This document shows, in pieces, positions 22,279 to 31,857 of a DNA stretch of 49,704 nt. The stretch is from NCBI RefSeq assembly GCF_900114735.1, contig NZ_FOUA01000011.1:1-49704 (forward strand), written 5' to 3'. The stretch comes from Halopseudomonas bauzanensis (lineage in GTDB: Bacteria > Pseudomonadota > Gammaproteobacteria > Pseudomonadales > Pseudomonadaceae). Both the position numbers and the translations under genes were made by a program. Below the pieces are notes generated by a model. That model did no database searches, was not told the DNA's origin, and saw only the letters and a list, made by a program, of their open reading frames with translations. The number at the start of each line of letters is the position of its first letter. The first letter of the stretch is position 1.

Positions 22279-23642
22279 CAGCGCTTCTCCTCGGTGGCAA
22301 CAGGCAGGATATGGGCGCGGGTCAGGCGTTCGGGCATCAGATAACGCCGCGCCACTTCGCTGATCTGTTCGGGGGTAATGGCTTCCAGGGCAGCGATATC
22401 TTCATCCAGCAGCGTCCAGGGCAGGCCGATACTTTCCAGCATGCCGATCTGGTTGGCTTGATGACTGATGCTGTCCTGGGCGTACACCAATTCGGCTGTC
22501 ATCTGCGCCTGCACCCGGTTCAGCTCTTCCTGGCTGGGTGGCGTCTGCTTGAGTTCATCGATCTGCTGCCAGAGCGCCTGCTCCAGTTGTTCGAGGTCAA
22601 CGTCGCGGGACTGGTTGGGCAGCCCCGATAGCAGAAATAGCGTATCGCCGCGGACGAAGCCGTCATAGCTGGCCGAGGCCGAGGTGGCGATGGCCTGGTC
22701 GCGCTCCAGGTGGCTGGGCAGGCGGGCGCTGTAGCCGCCATCGAGAACTGCTTCGAGCAGACGCAGGGCGTGCGCTTCCCAGGTGTGCTCGGCGGTGCTC
22801 AGGCCGGGCACGTTGAAGCCGAGCAGCAGGCTGGGCATCTGCACCGGCAGGTGCAGGGTGAGGCTGCGCTCGCTGCCGCCGGGCAGCTCCAGCGGCGGCT
22901 TCGGCGAGGTCGTGGGCGCATCGGCCAGCGGGCCGAAATAGCGCTCGGCGAGTTCGCGCACCTCATCCACCTGCACGTCGCCGACGATCACCAGGATGGC
23001 GTTGCTGGGCTGATAGTGCTGGCGGTACCACGCGCGCAGATCGTCCACGGTGAGGCGATCCAGGTCGTGCATCCAGCCGATCACCGGTTGGGCATAGGGG
23101 CTGGCCATGTAGGCCTGGGTCAGGAAGCGCTCATAGGCCAGGCTATTGGGGTTGTCGTCGACGCGCAGGCGGCGTTCTTCCTTGATGACTTCCATCTCGC
23201 GCAGGAACTCGTCTTCCGGCAGGGTCAGACCGTGCATGCGCTCGGCTTCCAGTTCCAGGGCGATGGCCAGCTGGTCACGACTGAGGATCTGGTAATAGGC
23301 GGTGTAATCGCGACCGGTAAAGGCATTCTCCTGGGCGCCGAGGCTACTCAGCAGGCGCGAGGCCTGGCCCGGAGCCAAGCGCTCGCTGCCCTTGAACATC
23401 ATGTGCTCCAGGGCATGGGACATACCCGTACGCCCGGGCGGCTCGTAGCTGCTGCCGACCCGGTACCACAGCTGCGAAACCACCACAGGGGCGCGGTGAT
23501 CTTCCCGAACGATGACCTTGAGGCCGTTGTCCAGGCTGAATTCGTGGGTGGGTTGCCGGGTCTCGGTGGCCTGGAGCCCCCCGGTCAGGCCGCAGAGCAG
23601 CAGGAAAAGGGTAAGCAGCAGTGTGGATCGCGCCATGTGCAT
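22278..23642 (-). CDS. M16-family zinc peptidase (catalytic subunit)
   Basis: A 454-residue exported M16B peptidase with a signal peptide (about residues 1-25, LLLTLFLLLCGLTGGLQA). The zinc-binding HALEH motif is at residues 76-80, with the third ligand Glu in ELEAERM near 150-156. The downstream gene supplies a second M16 protein lacking this motif, so the pair probably forms a heterodimer like mitochondrial processing peptidase or the PA0371/PA0372 pair next to ftsY in Pseudomonas. The starts MHM at 23642 and M at 23636 are both possible. It is divergent from ftsY. Confidence 0.93.
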   Translation of the reverse strand: MHMARSTLLLTLFLLLCGLTGGLQATETRQPTHEFSLDNGLKVIVREDHRAPVVVSQLWYRVGSSYEPPGRTGMSHALEHMMFKGSERLAPGQASRLLSSLGAQENAFTGRDYTAYYQILSRDQLAIALELEAERMHGLTLPEDEFLREMEVIKEERRLRVDDNPNSLAYERFLTQAYMASPYAQPVIGWMHDLDRLTVDDLRAWYRQHYQPSNAILVIVGDVQVDEVRELAERYFGPLADAPTTSPKPPLELPGGSERSLTLHLPVQMPSLLLGFNVPGLSTAEHTWEAHALRLLEAVLDGGYSARLPSHLERDQAIATSASASYDGFVRGDTLFLLSGLPNQSRDVDLEQLEQALWQQIDELKQTPPSQEELNRVQAQMTAELVYAQDSISHQANQIGMLESIGLPWTLLDEDIAALEAITPEQISEVARRYLMPERLTRAHILPVATEEKR

Positions 23643-23744
23643 GTGATGTCCTGTGATTACCGCCTATGACGGAAGTGGGGTAGGATAACCCAACCTTCAA
23701 TGCGCAGGCCAAGTGCCGGCGCCAGACTCAGATAGTGATCATCA

Positions 23745-25028
23745 ATGTTTGGTTCCAAAGACAAGCCAGAACACCCTGAACAGGGCCCCGAAAGCGGCGA
23801 TAACGGCAAGGGCGGCAAGAAAGGCCTGTTCGGCTGGATGCGGCGCAAGGGCGACGAGCCGGCCGCGCCAGTTGCCCCGCCGCAGCAGACGCCGGTTGAT
23901 ACTCCGGCCGCCGAAGTCGAGCCGGTGATTGCCGCAGCGGAAGTCGAGCCGGTCACCGCGCCGACCCCAGCAACGGAGCCCAGCGCACCCGCTGCTGCGC
24001 CGGCCCCCAGCCACGATCAGGCTGCCCGTGAGGCTGCAGCCGAGCTGTTTTCCGGCCTTGCCGAACAGCCGGCCGACGCCGCGCCCGCGCCGCAGCCCCA
24101 GGAGCCCAAGGGCTTCTTCGCCCGCATGCGCGCCGGCCTGTCGAAGACCAGCGCCAACCTCGGCGAGGGCATGGCCAACCTGTTTCTTGGCGAAAAGGAA
24201 ATCGATGACGAACTGCTGGAGGAGATGGAAACCCGTCTGCTGATGGCCGATGTCGGCATCGAGGCGACCACCCTGATCATGGAGTCGCTGCAGCAACGGG
24301 TTCGCCGCCGCGAACTGTCCAATCGCAACGCGCTGTACAAGGCGTTGCAGAATGAACTGGAAGGCCTGCTGGCGCATGTCGCCAAGCCAATGGTGGTCGA
24401 TAGCGAGAAGCGCCCCTATGTGATCCTGGTGGTGGGCGTCAACGGTGTGGGCAAGACCACCACCATCGGCAAGCTGGCCAAGCGTCTGCAGGGCGAAGGC
24501 AAACAGGTGATGCTGGCCGCCGGTGATACTTTCCGCGCGGCGGCCGTCGAGCAGTTGCAGGTATGGGGCGAGCGCAACAATATTCCGGTGGTTGCCCAGC
24601 ACACGGGCGCCGATTCCGCATCGGTGGTGTTCGATGCGCTGCAGGCGGCCAAATCCCGCGGTGTGGATGTGTTGATCGCCGATACCGCCGGACGGCTGCA
24701 CAACAAGGACAACCTCATGGACGAGCTGAAGAAGGTCAAGCGCGTGCTGGCCAAGCTCGATGCCGAGGCGCCCCATGAAGTGCTGCTGGTGCTGGATGCC
24801 GGTACCGGCCAGAATGCCATCAGCCAGACCAAGCTGTTCGATCAGGCGGTCGGTCTGACCGGGCTGGCACTAACCAAGCTTGATGGAACCGCCAAGGGCG
24901 GGGTGATCTTCGCCCTGGCCAAGCAGTTCGGCCTGCCGATCCGCTTTATCGGTGTCGGCGAGCAGATCGATGATCTGCGGCCGTTCACCGCGCCGGAATT
25001 CGTCAAGGCTCTGTTTGGGCGCGAATAA
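23745..25028 (+). CDS. ftsY: Signal recognition particle receptor
   Basis: A 427-residue SRP receptor GTPase that docks SRP-ribosome complexes at the inner membrane. An acidic, Ala/Pro/Glu-rich A domain spans residues 1-125, the N domain 130-215, and the G domain the rest, with GVNGVGKTTTIGKLAKR (about 229-245), DTAGRLHNKDNLMDE (about 311-325) and TKLDGTAKGG (about 378-387). It is the first gene of the ftsY-ftsE-ftsX cluster and lies 3 bases before ftsE. The ATG at 23745 opens MFGSKDKPEHPEQ. Confidence 0.97.
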   Translation: MFGSKDKPEHPEQGPESGDNGKGGKKGLFGWMRRKGDEPAAPVAPPQQTPVDTPAAEVEPVIAAAEVEPVTAPTPATEPSAPAAAPAPSHDQAAREAAAELFSGLAEQPADAAPAPQPQEPKGFFARMRAGLSKTSANLGEGMANLFLGEKEIDDELLEEMETRLLMADVGIEATTLIMESLQQRVRRRELSNRNALYKALQNELEGLLAHVAKPMVVDSEKRPYVILVVGVNGVGKTTTIGKLAKRLQGEGKQVMLAAGDTFRAAAVEQLQVWGERNNIPVVAQHTGADSASVVFDALQAAKSRGVDVLIADTAGRLHNKDNLMDELKKVKRVLAKLDAEAPHEVLLVLDAGTGQNAISQTKLFDQAVGLTGLALTKLDGTAKGGVIFALAKQFGLPIRFIGVGEQIDDLRPFTAPEFVKALFGRE

Positions 25029-25031
25029 TCG

Positions 25032-25694
25032 ATGATCCGTTTCGAGCAGGTCTGCAAACGTTATCCCAACGGTCATCAGGGGCTGGATCACCTGAGCTTT
25101 CACATCCGCACCGGGGAGATGGTCTTCATCACTGGCCATTCCGGCGCGGGCAAGAGCACCCTGCTGAAACTCATCATGTGTATGGAGCGCCCCAGCTCGG
25201 GGCAGGTGTTCGTCGGTGGGCAGAACCTGCGGGATCTGGGCAGCCACGACATTCCCTATCTGCGCCGCCAGGTCGGGGTGGTATTCCAGAACCATCAGCT
25301 GCTGTTTGACCGTACCGTGTTCGACAACGTGGCGTTGCCGCTGATCATCAACGGCACCCCACGGGATGAGGTCGGCCGCCGGGTGCGCGCTGCGCTGGAC
25401 AAGGTCGGGCTGCTGAAGAAGGAAAGCATGTATCCGATCGCGCTGTCCGGTGGCGAGCAGCAGCGGGTCGGCATTGCCCGGGCGGTGGTGCACAAGCCCG
25501 CGCTGCTGCTGGCCGACGAGCCGACTGGTAACCTGGACCCTGAGCTGTCGGCGGAGATCATGGGATTGTTCGAGGATTTCAACCGGGTCGGGGTGACGGT
25601 GATCATTGCCAGTCACGACTTGCCGCTGATCGCCGAGCTCGATCATCGCATGCTGACACTCAGCGAAGGCCGGCTGCTGGCCGATGGGGAATAA
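25032..25694 (+). CDS. ftsE: Cell-division ABC transporter ATPase
   Basis: A 220-residue ABC ATPase. Walker A is GHSGAGKST (35-43), the signature LSGGEQQRVGIARA, and Walker B LLLADEPTGNLD. With FtsX it forms the inner-membrane complex that activates septal peptidoglycan hydrolases through EnvC-type partners; it does not transport a known solute. It starts 3 bases after ftsY and ends one base before the preferred ftsX start. Length is the family norm. Confidence 0.97.
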   Translation: MIRFEQVCKRYPNGHQGLDHLSFHIRTGEMVFITGHSGAGKSTLLKLIMCMERPSSGQVFVGGQNLRDLGSHDIPYLRRQVGVVFQNHQLLFDRTVFDNVALPLIINGTPRDEVGRRVRAALDKVGLLKKESMYPIALSGGEQQRVGIARAVVHKPALLLADEPTGNLDPELSAEIMGLFEDFNRVGVTVIIASHDLPLIAELDHRMLTLSEGRLLADGE

Positions 25695-25695
25695 C

Positions 25696-26706
25696 ATGGC
25701 GAACCAACCGCGGCCAGCCGACAAGACCGACAAACGCCCGCCGAAATCCGGTAGCGGCGCAGCCCGTTCCCGACGGGACTGGCGCCATCCGCTGCGCAGC
25801 TGGGCCGGCAGCCACCGCGACAGTGCCCGCCTGGCCTTGCGCCGCATTGGCGAACACCCGGTCAGCACCGTGATGATTGTGCTGGTCATGACCATCGTAC
25901 TGGCGTTGCCGATGGGGCTGGCCGTGCTGATCGATCAGGTCGAGCGGCTGGGTATCGATTGGCAGCGTGCCGCCCAGCTGTCGGTCTATCTGCAACAGGA
26001 CGTCAAACCTGACGCGGCGCAGACAGTGCAGCAGGACATCGCGGCGATGGACGACGTGGCTGAGGTGCAGCTGCTGGATCGGGAATTGGCACTGGCGGAA
26101 TTTCAGCAGCATTCCGGGCTGGGTGATGCGTTGCAGCAGCTGGCCTATAACCCCTTGCCCGACGTTATCCTGGTCATGCCCCGGGATATCGATGGCGGTG
26201 CTGCCGCGCTGGAGCCGCTGCGTGAACGACTGGCGCAACTGCCCGGTGTGGATCAAGTGCAGATCGACATGCTCTGGGTCGAGCGCCTGACCGCTATCCT
26301 GAGCATGGTTGAACGTTTTACCGGCGCTCTGGCGCTGCTCCTGGTACTGACACTGCTGCTGGTGATGGCCAATACCATCCGCCTGGCCATCGAAAGCCGG
26401 CGCAACGAAATTCTGGTGATCAAGCTGGTCGGCGGAACCGACGCCTTCGTCCGCCGGCCGTTTCTCTATCTGGGGATGCTCTATGGCCTGCTGGCGGGGA
26501 TACTGGCCTGGTTGCTGTTGGGGGTTGGGCTGGCCTGGCTCAACGGCACGGTGCGTGAGCTGGCGGCGCTCTACCAGAGCGATTTCGAACTGACCGGGAT
26601 GCCGCTGCAGGATGGGCTGGTGCTGCTGGGCGGCGCCATATTGCTGGGTCTGGCGGGCGCCTGGCTGGCCGTCGGTCGGCATATCCGTGAAATCGAACCC
26701 CAGTAA
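25696..26706 (+). CDS. ftsX: Cell-division ABC transporter permease
   Basis: A 336-residue protein with four membrane segments: one after a long basic N-terminus (VMIVLVMTIVLALPMGLAVL, about residues 58-77), then a periplasmic ECD, and three near the C-terminus (LALLLVLTLLLVMANTI and following). The FtsX motif VERLTAILSMVERFTG precedes the second segment. The frame also allows a start at 25684 (MGNNMANQ), overlapping ftsE, but the ATG at 25696 has GGGGA at a suitable distance and is preferred. It is the partner of FtsE. Confidence 0.96.
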   Translation: MANQPRPADKTDKRPPKSGSGAARSRRDWRHPLRSWAGSHRDSARLALRRIGEHPVSTVMIVLVMTIVLALPMGLAVLIDQVERLGIDWQRAAQLSVYLQQDVKPDAAQTVQQDIAAMDDVAEVQLLDRELALAEFQQHSGLGDALQQLAYNPLPDVILVMPRDIDGGAAALEPLRERLAQLPGVDQVQIDMLWVERLTAILSMVERFTGALALLLVLTLLLVMANTIRLAIESRRNEILVIKLVGGTDAFVRRPFLYLGMLYGLLAGILAWLLLGVGLAWLNGTVRELAALYQSDFELTGMPLQDGLVLLGGAILLGLAGAWLAVGRHIREIEPQ

Positions 26707-26765
26707 CAGCTTATGTCTATTTCTTTGTAAATGATTGATTTTAAAGACCTATTACCTGTATTTCG

Positions 26766-26792
26766 GAACTTCGGCAGGCATTCCATGTCTGA
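26766..26792 (+). promoter_or_regulatory. AlgU/RpoE-type promoter before rpoH
   Basis: GAACTT at 26766-26771 and TCTGA at 26788-26792 are separated by exactly 16 bases, matching the sigma-E/AlgU consensus. It lies about 110 bases before the rpoH start. A second, extended -10-like sequence TGATACACT at 26801-26809 could be a sigma-70 start. AlgU control of rpoH is known in Pseudomonas, which supports the call. Confidence 0.8.
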
Positions 26793-26902
26793 GTTGGCAG
26801 TGATACACTGACTCGTCTTTTTGGGCCTGCGATAGATTGCAGGCCAGCGCCGCCACTGACGCGGCGCAGAGTTTCCCCAATATTCTTGGAGTTCACGCAC
26901 AT

Positions 26903-27766
<864 letters not shown>

Positions 27767-27782
27767 TATCCGGCACTGAATC

Positions 27783-27809
27783 AAAAGGGCATCCGCAGGA
27801 TGCCCTTTT
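27783..27809 (+). terminator. rpoH intrinsic terminator
   Basis: The arms 27783-27794 (AAAAGGGCATCC) and 27798-27809 pair perfectly over 12 bp around GCA, and the stem ends in TTTT on the plus strand. It lies 17 bases after the rpoH stop. Confidence 0.92.
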
Positions 27810-27847
27810 GCATTGTGCGCCCCTTGAATAATCAGAGAGACAGATCA

Positions 27848-28453
27848 ATGAACGCACGCACCGGGCTGAGAGTAGGCACCTGGCTGGGAGTGATTCTGCT
27901 GTGCTTCTTTGCCTTCGGCAAATGGCTGGGCGGGCAGGACGGGGATCGCCCGGAGCAACTGGCCTGGAAGCAGACCTACCAGGAGAACCTGTGGGCGCCG
28001 GTGCAGCAGCGGACCCTGACGCTGGCGGGCGTGGAGCGGGTGCTCGGTGAAGGCAGCTTGTGGATGATCAGCGCCGATGGTGAGCCTCGGCTGGTCAGCC
28101 GCCATCAGCTGGAGTCCGATGATCGGCAATGGCGGGTGCAGGCAGTGATCGGCCTGGATGAACAGCAGACCGCCAGCCTGGTCGAGGCGCAGGCCTGGCA
28201 GCCAGGCTCCCCTGACCAGGCGGTAAGCCCGGCGGTAGGCCAGGCGTTGGCTGCCTACCTGGTGGAACGGATCAGCATGATTCCCGATCAGCCGCTGACC
28301 CTGGGGCACATCGAGGGCACCTTCGGTCCGGTCGAGGTGCGCATGCCGGTCAGCGAGGGAGAAGCCTGGATCTACCCGCGTCAGGGCGTGGTGGTGGCTG
28401 TCAGCGATGGGCAGGCGCATTCGATCATGTTCGGTCTGCACGAGGAGCTCTGA
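27848..28453 (+). CDS. Membrane-anchored protein of unknown function
   Basis: A 201-residue protein. It starts MNARTGLRVGTWLGVILLCFFAFGKWLGG (a single N-terminal membrane segment at about 10-25) and is followed by a mixed alpha/beta periplasmic domain with no motif I recognise. The ATG at 27848 is preferred over upstream in-frame codons because of AGAGAGACAG just before it and because the upstream codons overlap the rpoH terminator. It sits between rpoH and hemN, and ends 118 bases before hemN, which has its own leader. Function is not assigned. Confidence 0.8.
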   Translation: MNARTGLRVGTWLGVILLCFFAFGKWLGGQDGDRPEQLAWKQTYQENLWAPVQQRTLTLAGVERVLGEGSLWMISADGEPRLVSRHQLESDDRQWRVQAVIGLDEQQTASLVEAQAWQPGSPDQAVSPAVGQALAAYLVERISMIPDQPLTLGHIEGTFGPVEVRMPVSEGEAWIYPRQGVVVAVSDGQAHSIMFGLHEEL

Positions 28454-28571
28454 GCCAGGCCAGCCGGTGCTGTGGCGGCTGCGGCGCACAGTCGCAGCCC
28501 GGCCCGAGTGCCATGCAAAGCCCCTTGCCGTACACTTCACGTATATCCCGTGATGATGGCGAGAGACCCTA

Positions 28572-29960
28572 GTGACGCAGAAAATCAGCTTCAACCGGAC
28601 CCTGATCGAGAAATACGACCGGCCGGGCCCGCGTTATACCTCCTATCCGACCGCGCCGCAGTTTCATCAGGCTTTCGCCATGGATGACTATCAGGCAGCC
28701 GCCAAGGCCAGCAACGCTGCTGCCGAGCCCAAGTGCCTGTCGGTATATATCCACATCCCGTTCTGCAAGAGTCTCTGTTACTACTGCGCCTGCAACAAGA
28801 TCATCACCCACAAGACCGAGCGGGCGGTGGAGTATCTGCAATACCTCAAGCGCGAAATCGCCATGCAGGCGGCGCTGTTCGACAAGTCTCGCAAACTGAC
28901 CCAGTTGCACCTGGGCGGCGGCACACCGACCTACCTGACCAGCGAGCAGCTGGAAGACCTGATGAACACGCTGCGCACATCCTTCAACCTGGATGACAGC
29001 GATGATCACGAGTTCTCCCTGGAAGTCGATCCGCGCACCGTCGCGCCTGTGCAGATCCATCAGCTGCGCGCCCTGGGCTTCAATCGCCTGAGCTTCGGTG
29101 TGCAGGATTTCGATGAGGCCGTGCAGGCCGCCGTCAATCGCCTGCAGAGCGAGGAGCAGACCCGCGAGCTGGTTCAGGCCGCCCGCGAGGCGCAGTTCAA
29201 GTCGGTCAGTGTCGACCTGATCTACGGCCTGCCGCTGCAGACGATCCAGAGCTTCGACGTCACCCTGAGCAAGATCATCGACATGCGTCCCGACCGCATC
29301 GCAGCCTACAGCTACGCGCACCTGCCCGAGCTGGTGCGGGCGCAGCGGCTGATCCGCCCGCAGGACATGCCACCACCGGAGCGCAAGCTGGAGCTGCTGG
29401 AGCTGACCATCGAGCGGCTGACGTCCGCCGGCTATATCTACATCGGCATGGACCATTTCGCACTGCCCGACGACGAACTGGCATTGGCCCGCGAGAACGG
29501 CACCCTGCAACGCAACTTCCAGGGTTATTCGACCCACGCCGACTGCGACCTGATCGGCATTGGCGTGTCTTCCATCGGCAAGGTCGGTGACACCTACAGC
29601 CAGAGCGTCAAGGAGCTGTCCCAGTACTATGCACGGCTGGACAGCGGCATGCTGCCGATTCACCGGGGTTACAACCTGAGTGAGGATGACGTGCTGCGCC
29701 GCGAGGTGATTCTCGACCTGATGTGCCAAGGGCGCATCGATTTCTGCAAGTTCGAAGATCACTACGGCATCGACTTCAAGAGCTACTTCGCCGACGCGCT
29801 GGATCAGTTGGCCGAGCCGGTGGCCGACGGGCTGGTGGCAATCGAAGACAACGAACTGCTGCTATTGCCCGAGGGCCAATTGATGTTGCGCAACGTGGCG
29901 ATGGCCTTCGACGCTTATCTGGGTGCGGCGCAGAAAGGTAATTTTTCTCGTACGGTGTGA
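28572..29960 (+). CDS. hemN: Oxygen-independent coproporphyrinogen III oxidase
   Basis: A 462-residue radical-SAM enzyme that decarboxylates coproporphyrinogen III to protoporphyrinogen IX without oxygen. The [4Fe-4S] motif CKSLCYYC has Cys65, Cys69 and Cys72, with a further Cys74 as in HemN proper, and GGGTPTYL and DLIYGLPLQT follow. The start is GTG at 28572 (GTGACGCAG), which gives the family N-terminus TQKISFNRTLIEKYDRPGPR; a GAGAG site is upstream. No clear Anr (TTGAT-N4-ATCAA) box was seen in 28454-28571. It converges on the S8 protease gene with a 16-base gap. Confidence 0.96.
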   Translation: MTQKISFNRTLIEKYDRPGPRYTSYPTAPQFHQAFAMDDYQAAAKASNAAAEPKCLSVYIHIPFCKSLCYYCACNKIITHKTERAVEYLQYLKREIAMQAALFDKSRKLTQLHLGGGTPTYLTSEQLEDLMNTLRTSFNLDDSDDHEFSLEVDPRTVAPVQIHQLRALGFNRLSFGVQDFDEAVQAAVNRLQSEEQTRELVQAAREAQFKSVSVDLIYGLPLQTIQSFDVTLSKIIDMRPDRIAAYSYAHLPELVRAQRLIRPQDMPPPERKLELLELTIERLTSAGYIYIGMDHFALPDDELALARENGTLQRNFQGYSTHADCDLIGIGVSSIGKVGDTYSQSVKELSQYYARLDSGMLPIHRGYNLSEDDVLRREVILDLMCQGRIDFCKFEDHYGIDFKSYFADALDQLAEPVADGLVAIEDNELLLLPEGQLMLRNVAMAFDAYLGAAQKGNFSRTV

Positions 29961-29976
29961 CTGGGACCGAGGGTGC

Positions 29977-31752
29977 TCAACGTGCGTGCTTGAGGCTTTC
30001 CACCGCCAATTCCAGCGCCTTGTACATATCCAGCCTGGCCGAGTGGCCGATGTCCGGGTCCTGCAGGTTGTTACCGCGCTCCGACGGCAGGATCGGGGCG
30101 GTCAGGTCGTCGGCTTCCATGGGCTCGAAGTCGCTCTCCCCGCCGATGGTCATGGCGCTGCGGCGCAGCAGCATGCGTAGCTGATCGGGCTGCAGCTCGG
30201 GGTTGATCGAGAGCATGGCGGCGATGGTTCCGGCTACCAGCGGGGTGGCGTAGGAGGTGCCGCAGTGAACCGGCCCGTCCTGTTCGCGGAGGGGGGATGA
30301 GCCGGCCGTGCAGGCGGCGGCGGTGATATCGACGCGCATGTCGGAATTGGAAGCCTGGCGCCGGGTGGCATAGCGGGGATCATCAAGGTCAACATCCTTG
30401 CTGCTGCGCTGATGTCCGCCCACCACGAACAGCTGATCGGTGATGAAGGAGGAGGGCAGGCGATAGTCATCACGGCTGGAGAAAGAGGCGCCGTTGCCAG
30501 CCGAGTTCACCACCACGACATCGGGATGTTCGCGGCGCAGCCACAGGAAGAATTCTTCCAGCAGCTCTTCATAACCGCTCATGGCGATACCGGAACGCAA
30601 CAGCGAATCCACCGGGTCGCCATGGATGTCACGGGCGCCGATCCGATGCATGCCCCAGCTCCAGTTGAGTACTCTGGCGCCGTCTTCGACGAGGTTTACC
30701 GAAGTGGCGACATTGGCGGTGATGCCGGCATCCGAGCCGCGATCGACAATCACATCGAAGCCTGGCCCAACTTCATCCAACCCGCGCAGAAAGCCGTTGC
30801 TGCCACCATTGCCCCAGCCCGCTGCGAGAACGCCAGTGACGGTGGTGCCGTGGCCATCTGCGGTTGCGGCGTCGCGGCCATACACGCAGGTGCGGCTGGC
30901 CTTACTGCGGCAGTCACCGAGATAATCGGCGAAGTCCGGCGTGTCGAAATCCACATCCCGCTCGATCACGCCAATGCGCACGGGGTGCGTTTCGATGTGA
31001 TCCGAGGGTTTCTTCAGCCGCCGCTGATAGAAGTTCAGCGCATCCAGAAAACGGTTGGATGACCACTCCTCACGGGGGTCCATCGGTGGGTTGGCCGCGT
31101 CCTGCTCTTGCTCGACTGACCCTTCCGCACCGGATTCCTCGATCACCACAGCATCCACCCCGACTTCATTGCCGATGCGCAGCACCGCGGCGTCGCGCTG
31201 TTCCAGGTTGTCGACGGGCAGGCGCAACTGATAGAGATTGAGAGGCGGAATCGCGCCAACCACCTCGGCGTCGTAACGCTCGGCCAGTCGCCGGGCTTCC
31301 GTCGGCGCGTCATGGCTTTCCTCGATGATCACGCTGACCAGATCCAGATAGGTGGTCAAGCCGTCCTGGTTGCTGGCCACCGCCTGTTGATCAGCGGCGA
31401 GCACATGACTGGAGCCCAGACTCAGCCATACGGGATTGCTGGCGTGGCCCCGCTGCTCGATCCATAGCGGGCCGCTTTTGCTAGTGGCAGCGTCGATCTG
31501 CAGTCGTAGCTGCCCGTCGCCCTGCCTGATCTGATCCGAGGGCAGGGGCTCGCCGTTGTACTGGATCTGTAACGGGGTTTGCTGGAGCCCGGCGATCTGC
31601 AGACAGAACGTCAGCTGGCGCGTCTCCAGTAGATCGCCGCAGCGCTGCAGTTGGGTTATCCGCAGCGGTGCAGCGGCTGCGGCGTTAATAGATACGCATG
31701 ACAATGCCATGACCAGCCAGAAAACACCCGCTTGAAGCTTCCTCATCCACAT
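29977..31752 (-). CDS. Secreted subtilisin-like (S8) serine protease with Glu at the Asp position
   Basis: A 591-residue exported protein with a signal peptide (about residues 1-27, ending NAAAAA), a 220-residue N-terminal domain of unknown kind, and a peptidase S8 domain from about residue 250. His301 lies in DGHGTTVTG, Ser500 in GTSYATPLVAG, and the oxyanion Asn in VVNSAGNGA. At the position of catalytic Asp the sequence reads IGVIERDVDFDTPDF, so Glu264 replaces Asp (codon GAG). Whether this gives a sedolisin-like Glu-His-Ser set, an inactive enzyme, or uses Asp266 is unknown. The gene is divergent from the response regulator and shares a promoter region with a Fur-like box. The second ATG (31746) is an equally possible start. 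Confidence 0.9.
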   Translation of the reverse strand: MWMRKLQAGVFWLVMALSCVSINAAAAAPLRITQLQRCGDLLETRQLTFCLQIAGLQQTPLQIQYNGEPLPSDQIRQGDGQLRLQIDAATSKSGPLWIEQRGHASNPVWLSLGSSHVLAADQQAVASNQDGLTTYLDLVSVIIEESHDAPTEARRLAERYDAEVVGAIPPLNLYQLRLPVDNLEQRDAAVLRIGNEVGVDAVVIEESGAEGSVEQEQDAANPPMDPREEWSSNRFLDALNFYQRRLKKPSDHIETHPVRIGVIERDVDFDTPDFADYLGDCRSKASRTCVYGRDAATADGHGTTVTGVLAAGWGNGGSNGFLRGLDEVGPGFDVIVDRGSDAGITANVATSVNLVEDGARVLNWSWGMHRIGARDIHGDPVDSLLRSGIAMSGYEELLEEFFLWLRREHPDVVVVNSAGNGASFSSRDDYRLPSSFITDQLFVVGGHQRSSKDVDLDDPRYATRRQASNSDMRVDITAAACTAGSSPLREQDGPVHCGTSYATPLVAGTIAAMLSINPELQPDQLRMLLRRSAMTIGGESDFEPMEADDLTAPILPSERGNNLQDPDIGHSARLDMYKALELAVESLKHAR

Positions 31753-31820
31753 CCCCGAAACGTCATCTGAGGCTATGTGGAATCAGACCGGTAAAGCGGT
31801 AATTGTTTCAGAAGATTTCA

Positions 31821-31839
31821 TGTAGAATGGTTCTCATTT
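31821..31839. promoter_or_regulatory. Fur-box-like site between the S8 protease and response regulator
   Basis: The minus strand here reads AATGAGAACCATTCTACA, close to the ATGAnAATnATTnTCAT Fur pattern, with most core positions matching. It lies upstream of the response-regulator start and in the divergent region with the protease. It fits iron control of the regulator that sits before a siderophore receptor. Confidence 0.55.
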
Positions 31840-31857
31840 GTCTTCGTGTTTGCCATC

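Noticed and set aside
28454..28571. Anr/FNR box before hemN
   Set aside because: No TTGAT-N4-ATCAA-like sequence was found in the gap.
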